A DNA stretch of 9,797 nucleotides from UBA7359 sp047618295 (GTDB lineage Bacteria > Pseudomonadota > Gammaproteobacteria > Eutrophobiales > Eutrophobiaceae). The stretch is taken from positions 1-9,797 of the forward strand of contig JBLHKL010000080.1 in the NCBI GenBank assembly GCA_047618295.1. Reading direction: 5' to 3'. Made by a program: the position numbers and the translations under genes. Every line of letters begins with the position of its first letter. Position 1 is the stretch's first letter. Shown one piece after another: positions 1-4,901 of the stretch. The notes under the pieces are model-generated. The model made no database searches. It was not told the origin of the DNA and saw only the letters and a list, made by a program, of their open reading frames with translations.

Positions 1-1
1 A

Positions 2-880
2 CAAAGTTTTAATGTCATTCAAAAATCAAATTCCATTCATCTCGATCAAAAATATATTTCTGTTGGAGAAAGCATCAGCTTCCCTGTTGGTGAAGATAAA
101 AATGCACATGCCATTTTTTATCGACCACAGAATAGATACTTCACCGGGCTTGATGATGAAAAACCACCACTAATAGTGATGAGCCATGGCGGACCAACGG
201 GTGAAACACATAATGGTCTTAAAATCGTGGCGCAGTTTTTTAGCAGCCGTGGTTTTGCCGTGCTTGATGTGAACTACGGTGGCAGTAGTGGTTATGGTCG
301 GGAGTATCGACAACGTTTAAACGGTAACTGGGGCATCGTAGATGTTAATGACTGCAGTAAGGCCGCACTGTACGTTGCCGAACAAGGCTGGGTCGATAAA
401 GATCGACTAGCAATTCGTGGTGGTAGTGCAGGGGGATTCACTACCTTAGCTGCGTTGGCATTTACTGATGTCTTTAAGGCTGGCGCCAGTCATTATGGTG
501 TTAGTGATCTGGAAGCCTTGGCAAAAGAAACACATAAGTTTGAATCCCGTTACTTGGATACACTAATTGGTGCATATCCCGAACAACAACAGATATACAA
601 AGAACGTTCACCCGTGAATGCTGTAGAAAAATTATCATGTCCCGTCATTTTCTTCCAGGGACTGGAAGACAAGATAGTATTACCCAATCAGGCAGAGATG
701 ATGGTAGACGCATTAAAAGAAAAAGGAATCCCGGTTGCGTATATCGCCTATGAGGGTGAACAACATGGCTTTCGACAAGCCAAGAATATCAAACGGACAT
801 TAGAGTCAGAATTGTATTTCTATTCAACAATATTTAATTTTCAATGTGCGGACAAGGTTGAGCCAGTGACGTTTCTTTGA
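2..880 (+). CDS. S9 (prolyl oligopeptidase) family peptidase, 5'-truncated by window edge
   Basis: The frame is open from base 2 with no stop, so this is the C-terminal part (292 residues visible) of a longer protein. It carries the alpha/beta-hydrolase catalytic domain of family S9 (acylaminoacyl-peptidase / dipeptidyl-peptidase-like, COG1506 type). What shows this: the SHGGP oxyanion-region motif (bases 179-193), the NYGGSSGYG loop, the nucleophile elbow GGSAGG with the serine codon at 425-427, the acid Asp in QGLEDKIVLP (codon 668-670) and the catalytic His in GEQHGF (codon 764-766). All three triad members are in the family's usual order, so the visible part appears intact. The beta-propeller expected in this family would lie upstream of the window. 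Family knowledge predicts hydrolysis of short peptides; the exact substrate and location cannot be judged without the N-terminus. The GTG at 176 is internal and not the start. The gene converges on the isocitrate dehydrogenase gene. Confidence 0.93.
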   Translation, partial: QSFNVIQKSNSIHLDQKYISVGESISFPVGEDKNAHAIFYRPQNRYFTGLDDEKPPLIVMSHGGPTGETHNGLKIVAQFFSSRGFAVLDVNYGGSSGYGREYRQRLNGNWGIVDVNDCSKAALYVAEQGWVDKDRLAIRGGSAGGFTTLAALAFTDVFKAGASHYGVSDLEALAKETHKFESRYLDTLIGAYPEQQQIYKERSPVNAVEKLSCPVIFFQGLEDKIVLPNQAEMMVDALKEKGIPVAYIAYEGEQHGFRQAKNIKRTLESELYFYSTIFNFQCADKVEPVTFL

Positions 881-899
881 TAAAGAATATTCAATACAC

Positions 900-930
900 A
901 GTGTGACGCTTTGCACTTTCCTTGTTAACG
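900..930 (+). terminator. Weak candidate terminator after the S9 peptidase gene
   Basis: Bases 900-906 (AGTGTGA) can pair with 911-917 (TTGCACT) around a 4-base loop, using two G-U pairs. A pyrimidine-rich but broken tract (TTCCTTGTT) follows. It sits 20 bp after the stop codon, which is the right place, but the stem is short and the tract is not a clean T run. This is inference from pairing only. Confidence 0.25.
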
Positions 931-941
931 AATCTGCATAA

Positions 942-964
942 CGACTACTTATTTTAAGTAGTTG
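942..964. repeat. Inverted repeat overlapping the idh stop codon
   Basis: ACTACTTA (944-951) and TAAGTAGT (955-962) are perfect 8-base arms around a TTT loop. In plus-strand RNA two more pairs (C942-G964 and a G-U pair) extend the stem to 10 bp. The arms contain the last codons and the TAA stop (949-951) of the isocitrate dehydrogenase gene. Neither strand has a T tract after the stem, so it is not a classical intrinsic terminator. It may act as a 3'-end stabilising hairpin or mark the boundary between the two convergent genes. Confidence 0.5.
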
Positions 965-1974
965 ATTACCGCTTTCGTATATTCTTTTGTATTTGCTGTC
1001 CCTTGAAGATCACCCGTGCGTGTTTTTGGATTACTTAGGGCGGCTTTAATCGCATCACGTAAACGGTCACCTAGTGTTTTTTCTCCAATATGATCCAGCA
1101 TCATTGCTGCTGCGAGGAGTAGGGCCGTTGGATTGGCAATACCCTGGCCAGCGATATCGGGTGCTGTACCGTGTACGGCTTCAAAGATTGCCGCGTCTTC
1201 ACCAATATTTCCGCCTGGTGCAAGACCAAGACCACCGATTAAACCGGCAATCTCATCAGAGAGTATGTCACCGAACATGTTCGTCGTTAAGATCATATCG
1301 AATTGACTTGGGTTGGTGACGAGTTGCATCGCAGTGTTGTCGACAATGCGATCTTCAATTTCTAGACCTGCGTATTTCTCTTCCTTACTCACTTCTCTTG
1401 CAGTTTCAAGGAATAGCCCTGTCAGTTTTTTTAGAATATTTGCCTTATGTACAATGGTGATTTTTTTACGGTTGTTTTTAATCGCATAATCGAATGTGTA
1501 TTTTGCGATCTTACGACAGCCCGAGCGGGTAATAATACCGGATGCTTCAGCAACGGCCTTTGGGTCATCGTCAATAGGGATGTAATGTTCAACACCGACA
1601 TAGAAGCCTTGTGTATTTTCACGAATCAAAACGATATCAATATTGTCATAGCGACGTCGATCATGCAGGTAGGATATTGCGGGGCGGACATTAGCATAAA
1701 GTTTAAAGTCCTCCCTTAGGCGTACGTTTGCAGAACGAAAGCCATCACCGATTGGTGTTCCCAGAGGCGCTTTCAGTGCAAGTCTAGTTTCACGAATACT
1801 ATCCATCATTGCTTGTGGCAGGGGATCGCCAAATTCTTCAAAGGCAGACAAGCCAGCTTTAAACCTGTGCCATTCAAACTTTGCACCGAGTGCATCCAGA
1901 ATTTCTATTGTAGCGTCAAGGATTTCAGGCCCAATGCCATCGCCCTCGATTAATGTTGCTGGTGTAGTTTTAAT
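949..1974 (-). CDS. NAD-dependent isocitrate dehydrogenase (probable ATT start)
   Basis: Oxidative decarboxylation of isocitrate to 2-oxoglutarate in the TCA cycle; cytoplasmic. With the start at 1974 the protein is 341 residues, typical of the short bacterial NAD-IDH group. Seen in sequence: GDGIGPE (residues 11-17); a substrate-binding segment S81-A-N83 with R87, the S-x-N pattern of isocitrate rather than isopropylmalate enzymes; catalytic Tyr125 in ENTQGFY; Lys177 in VHKANILK; the metal-binding Asp-rich TNMFGDILSDE; and HGTAPDIAGQ, where Asp-Ile occupies the position held by Lys-Tyr in NADP enzymes, which argues for NAD. The start is unusual. A stop (TAG, 1993-1995) lies upstream, and between it and GDGIGPE there is no ATG, GTG or TTG. 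ATT at 1972-1974 follows AGGGAGA by 6 bases. The first conventional start, TTG at 1851, would remove residues 1-41. The gene lies 70 bp downstream of prc on the same strand. Confidence 0.9.
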   Translation of the reverse strand: MKTTPATLIEGDGIGPEILDATIEILDALGAKFEWHRFKAGLSAFEEFGDPLPQAMMDSIRETRLALKAPLGTPIGDGFRSANVRLREDFKLYANVRPAISYLHDRRRYDNIDIVLIRENTQGFYVGVEHYIPIDDDPKAVAEASGIITRSGCRKIAKYTFDYAIKNNRKKITIVHKANILKKLTGLFLETAREVSKEEKYAGLEIEDRIVDNTAMQLVTNPSQFDMILTTNMFGDILSDEIAGLIGGLGLAPGGNIGEDAAIFEAVHGTAPDIAGQGIANPTALLLAAAMMLDHIGEKTLGDRLRDAIKAALSNPKTRTGDLQGTANTKEYTKAVINYLK

Positions 1975-1980
1975 GACAAC

Positions 1981-1987
1981 TCTCCCT
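1981..1987 (-). promoter_or_regulatory. Shine-Dalgarno that decides the idh ATT start
   Basis: Read on the minus strand, AGGGAGA lies 6 bases before ATT (1974-1972). This is the best ribosome-binding match in the gap and it points at the ATT codon. No matching site precedes the TTG at 1851 at a position that would give a complete enzyme. Confidence 0.6.
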
Positions 1988-2003
1988 AAATACTATTGAG
2001 TAG

Positions 2004-2021
2004 TGAAACAAATGTGTTTCA
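2004..2021. repeat. Perfect 7-bp hairpin in the prc-idh gap
   Basis: TGAAACA (2004-2010) and TGTTTCA (2015-2021) are exact inverted arms around a 4-base loop. There is no T run after it on the minus strand, so it is a poor terminator for prc. It lies between the candidate -10 at 2028-2033 and the idh ribosome-binding site, so in a transcript started there it would form the extreme 5' end of the idh mRNA. Confidence 0.45.
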
Positions 2022-2027
2022 ACCAAG

Positions 2028-2033
2028 ATTATA
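2028..2033 (-). promoter_or_regulatory. Candidate -10 element for an idh promoter
   Basis: On the minus strand these bases read TATAAT, a perfect match to the sigma-70 -10 hexamer, about 55 bp before the proposed idh start. No recognisable -35 lies 16-18 bp upstream (AACAAT at 17 bp), so a promoter here would need an activator or be weak. The alternative is that idh is read only through from prc. Confidence 0.3.
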
Positions 2034-2044
2034 CTGAATGATTA

Positions 2045-4177
2045 TTACAGATTGTTATTTGTTGCAGCGGGTTTTTTAACATTTACCGTTCTTGTATCGA
2101 CTGTTTCTTCTTTCGGCGGTGATATTAAGTCATTTAATATCTCTGCAGTTTCATTTAGTAAGATATCTATTGGATCATCTTCTTCGCTTTCTTCATCAGA
2201 TGCTTCCAGTTCTTCTTCTGTATCATCCAGCGGCGGCAATCCTTTTTCAACGCGCATGGCATTTTGAATGTCTTTTTTTGCAGTTAATAACTCTTCACGT
2301 TCTGTCTTGCGTTGGCTTTCTAGCAGTGAGATTTCTTTTTTATCGCTAGCTTCACGTTTTACATTCAAGTCGTCCATTAACAACTGAAATAATTTATTCT
2401 GTTTGATCCTTTTCTCGTGTTCTACTTTAGCAATTTCAAATCTATCTATAGGGGCACTAGTTGGGTAGTATCGTGCGGGTTTAACCTGATCCCAAGGCAA
2501 TGCATTTTCATAAGCGCGTTCTCCCTGATCTGAAGAATCTTCTGCTGTTGGAAAAATTATATCGGGTATGACGCCTTTATGTTGATTACTACCACCGCTT
2601 ACGCGGAAGAATTGTGCAATTGTTGTTTTTAATCGGCCGTGGTCTTCATTGCTCTCTTTAATAAAGCGATTCAGGTCAATGACATTTTGCACAGTGCCTT
2701 TGCCAAATGTAGGCTCGCCAATAATGATTCCTCTACGGTAATCTTGGATAGCACCGGCAAAAATTTCAGAGGCTGATGCGCTATTACGATCTACCAATAC
2801 AGCTAATGGGCCGGGGTAACTAATACCGGGTTCTGGATCGTAATTAATATCAACTCTGCCGGATGCATCCTTGGTTTGAACAACAGGACCTCTGTCGATA
2901 AAAAGGCCGGTTAATTCCAGGGCTTCAGATAGTGAACCACCACCATTGCTGCGTAAGTCGATAATCAATCCAGAAATATTTTCTTTAACCATGGATTTAA
3001 TCAATTTGCGTACATCACGCGAAGTGCTTTTGTAATCCTTTTTACCTTCTGCTTGCGCAGCAAAATCTATATAGAAGGTAGGAAGGTTAATTACGCCGAT
3101 ACGTGTATCTGTGTCAGGCACATCAATAATACTTGAACTGGCATCTTGTTCTTCAAGTTTTATTTTATCGCGTGTCATCGTCACTATTTTAGATGTGCCC
3201 TCAGCGCCGATATCTTTAGGTAAAACCTCAAGTCTTATAATACTGTCTTTAGGACCTCGAATTAGGTCGACCACATCATCCAAACGCCAGCCAATCACGT
3301 CGACAATCTTGCCATCCTGGTCTTGTCCAACACCGACAATCCTATCGTCTGCTTTCATCTCATTACTTAAGTCTGCGGGCCCACCTTTTATGATTTTTAC
3401 GACTTGCGTGTAATCATTGTCACCACGTAATACAGCTCCAATACCTTCTAGTGATAAGCGCATGCTTATATCGAAGTTTTCTGATGTACGAGGCGAAAAA
3501 TAGGCTGTGTGTGGTTCTATCGCTGTGGTGTAGGCATTAATAAACGATTGAAATACATCGTTTGAGTTCAGTTGTAGCGTGCTGCTGAGTATGCGATTGT
3601 AACGATCTGTTAAGGTTTTTTTAATTTCATCAGGTTCTTTTTTGGTGAGCTTTAAATTCAGCACATCGTTTTTGACACGTTTATGCCAAAGCTTGTCTAG
3701 CTCAGCTTTATTTGCGAACCAGTCATCTTCACGACGATCAAAGCGATAGGTTTCATCAATAGCAAAATCAAAATCAGAATTAATTGTATTCAACGCAAAC
3801 TTTATGCGTTCATCAACACGCTTGCGATAGCGTTTGAATATTTCAAAAGCAGGGTCCAGGTCTGATCTGATGATGGCATTATCGATTTCGTATTTATACT
3901 GGTCAAACTCATCAATGTCTGTTTTCAGAAAATAGGCCTTGTTCTGATCAAGGTTTTCCAGGTAGTGCTTGTAAATTAATGCAGAAAGATCGTCGTCAAG
4001 TTCGGTTTTTTTGTAATGGTAGGTCGTTAAGATATGCGTTATTAATTCACTTGCTCGAATATGTTTACTTTCTGGTTCGAGTGCTGAGGCAGGTACCGTT
4101 TTTATGTCCGCGCAGACATTAGAAAAGACTAACAGTAGTGTGCCGGTAAATAAAAAGAGTTGTCTAATATTTTTCAA
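2045..4177 (-). CDS. prc: Carboxy-terminal processing (tail-specific) protease Prc, family S41
   Basis: Periplasmic serine protease that trims or degrades proteins from their C-termini; in E. coli Prc processes FtsI and controls peptidoglycan hydrolases. Length is 710 residues, slightly longer than E. coli Prc. Seen: a signal peptide (residues 1-23, KNIR then a hydrophobic core ending near VCA), a helical N-terminal domain with acidic stretches, a PDZ domain around 240-320 (LEGIGAVL; IKGGPADLS), the S41 core with DLRSNGGGS (407-415), Ser468 within SASASE and Lys493 within FGKGTVQ as the Ser-Lys dyad, 25 residues apart as in E. coli (452/477). The C-terminal region has a strongly acidic segment at about 651-670. 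The start is TTG at 4177; no ATG or GTG lies between the upstream stop (4199-4201) and the signal peptide, and the Shine-Dalgarno is poor. Downstream on the same strand is the isocitrate dehydrogenase gene. Confidence 0.95.
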   Translation of the reverse strand: MKNIRQLFLFTGTLLLVFSNVCADIKTVPASALEPESKHIRASELITHILTTYHYKKTELDDDLSALIYKHYLENLDQNKAYFLKTDIDEFDQYKYEIDNAIIRSDLDPAFEIFKRYRKRVDERIKFALNTINSDFDFAIDETYRFDRREDDWFANKAELDKLWHKRVKNDVLNLKLTKKEPDEIKKTLTDRYNRILSSTLQLNSNDVFQSFINAYTTAIEPHTAYFSPRTSENFDISMRLSLEGIGAVLRGDNDYTQVVKIIKGGPADLSNEMKADDRIVGVGQDQDGKIVDVIGWRLDDVVDLIRGPKDSIIRLEVLPKDIGAEGTSKIVTMTRDKIKLEEQDASSSIIDVPDTDTRIGVINLPTFYIDFAAQAEGKKDYKSTSRDVRKLIKSMVKENISGLIIDLRSNGGGSLSEALELTGLFIDRGPVVQTKDASGRVDINYDPEPGISYPGPLAVLVDRNSASASEIFAGAIQDYRRGIIIGEPTFGKGTVQNVIDLNRFIKESNEDHGRLKTTIAQFFRVSGGSNQHKGVIPDIIFPTAEDSSDQGERAYENALPWDQVKPARYYPTSAPIDRFEIAKVEHEKRIKQNKLFQLLMDDLNVKREASDKKEISLLESQRKTEREELLTAKKDIQNAMRVEKGLPPLDDTEEELEASDEESEEDDPIDILLNETAEILNDLISPPKEETVDTRTVNVKKPAATNNNL

Positions 4178-4198
4178 GATAAGTAATACTCTGTTTGT

Positions 4199-4274
4199 CT
4201 ATTAATGAAGGTAGTTATTTATCTACTTAATGACTATTAATACAAGTATAAGTGCAATCCAATAAGACTATTAA
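4199..4274. repeat. Three CTATTAA copies spaced 34-35 bp in the prc leader
   Basis: CTATTAA occurs at 4199-4205, 4234-4240 and 4268-4274; the last two share the 9-mer GACTATTAA. The spacing is regular (35 and 34 bp). The sequence is AT-rich, so chance is a real possibility. If meaningful, the copies would be a binding site array upstream of prc. Confidence 0.25.
4245..4250 (-). promoter_or_regulatory. Candidate -10 element for prc
   Basis: On the minus strand this reads TATACT (5 of 6 to the sigma-70 -10), 68 bp before the prc start, in the 157-bp gap between the TPR gene and prc. With an 18-base spacer the -35 would be TTAATA, a partial match. The gap is long enough to hold a promoter, but the AT-rich sequence offers several weak alternatives. 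Confidence 0.25.
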
Positions 4275-4304
4275 CTTATAAACAGTATGAATTTTCACTA
4301 ATTG

Positions 4305-4327
4305 ATGCCCCATGTCCATATGGGCAT
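4305..4327 (-). terminator. Hairpin just after the TPR gene, possible terminator
   Basis: ATGCCC (4305-4310) pairs with GGGCAT (4322-4327) around an 11-base loop that contains a further small ATG/CAT pairing. On the minus strand it starts 8 bases after the TPR stop codon. No proper T run follows (CAATTAGTG), so it would terminate weakly or protect the 3' end. Confidence 0.35.
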
Positions 4328-4334
4328 GCAATAT

Positions 4335-4853
4335 TTATTCAAATTTGGCCAATTTTTCGTTTACGCTGATTTTATTGATTAAATCTTCAATTTTATTGGC
4401 TTTCTTTGTGTCACCACCTAAAAATCCAGGTGCTTCCCGGTAGTAATCCATTAGATCGTCAAGGATATCAATGTTTTGACTATCTAACTCTGCTGCAATT
4501 TCAAGATGAGCCAGCGTTTTCTTTGCATAACTGATGGCTTTGAACCAGTTGGTTTTTTCAGCTTCACGACCATAGCTTTTTGCTAGAACATGATGATATT
4601 CGGCTACTTGAGGCTCTATTTCGACAGCAATCTCAAGTTTTTTTATTGCTTCACTGTATTTTTCGTCTTCAAAATGAGCCAAGCCGCTATTAAACAAGTC
4701 TTCAGATTCTGCGTTGGCAATTGCGATTCCGCTGAATGCGAAAGCGCATAACAGTGCGATTATAAGTTTGTATGAGCTAGTTTTTATGGACATATTCATA
4801 GGGATGTAGAGTATAACGCTATTAATTTGTTCATATAAAGTTAAAAATAACAT
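4335..4853 (-). CDS. Small exported tetratricopeptide-repeat protein
   Basis: No enzyme function is visible; it is probably a periplasmic protein-protein adaptor. From the ATG at 4853 it is 172 residues. Residues 22-48 look like a signal peptide (KTSSYK, then a hydrophobic core, then AIANA with cleavage before Glu49). Residues 50-83 form a clear TPR unit (LFNSGLAHFEDEKYSEAIKK) and a second helical pair follows. APGFLGGD at 141-148 followed by K-K-A is a motif that recurs in bacterial TPR proteins of this type. Start choice is uncertain. ATG at 4853 has a good GAAAGG six bases upstream (4860-4865) but puts about 30 residues before the hydrophobic core. ATGs at 4799 and 4793 give a normal signal peptide but have no Shine-Dalgarno. 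It is divergent from the phosphatase gene with 41 bp between, and lies upstream of prc on the same strand. Confidence 0.8.
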   Translation of the reverse strand: MLFLTLYEQINSVILYIPMNMSIKTSSYKLIIALLCAFAFSGIAIANAESEDLFNSGLAHFEDEKYSEAIKKLEIAVEIEPQVAEYHHVLAKSYGREAEKTNWFKAISYAKKTLAHLEIAAELDSQNIDILDDLMDYYREAPGFLGGDTKKANKIEDLINKISVNEKLAKFE

Positions 4854-4873
4854 ATAAAACCTTTCATAAACAT

Positions 4874-4901
4874 AGAATAACCATTATTTTTATAATGTCA
4901 C
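4874..4901 (-). promoter_or_regulatory. Candidate promoter for the TPR gene, overlapping the phosphatase start
   Basis: On the minus strand, GTGACA (4901-4896, 5 of 6 to the -35) is separated by 16 bases from TATTCT (4879-4874, 4 of 6 to the -10). Transcription would start near 4867, giving a short leader that contains the GAAAGG site and the ATG at 4853. The -35 lies inside the first codons of the divergent phosphatase gene. Hexamer matching only, unconfirmed. Confidence 0.35.

Noticed and set aside
949..1974. 3-isopropylmalate or homoisocitrate dehydrogenase as the identity
   Set aside because: The substrate segment has the S-x-N pattern of isocitrate enzymes, and no leu-pathway gene is adjacent. 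The Asp-Ile coenzyme motif fits NAD-IDH.
2052..2349. Serine/leucine-rich open frames opposite the prc 3' end
   Set aside because: They arise from the complement of the acidic Asp/Glu-rich tail of Prc; the Ser run is the antisense of Glu codons, not a protein.
3111..3413. 100-codon plus-strand open frame opposite prc
   Set aside because: It lies fully antisense to the conserved PDZ region of prc, has low-complexity Ser/Leu/Ile content and no recognisable motif. It is a shadow of the real gene.
2045..4177. Prc as a lipoprotein, because of the Cys at residue 22
   Set aside because: The residues before the Cys (SNV) do not make a lipobox; a normal signal peptide with cleavage after VCA fits better.
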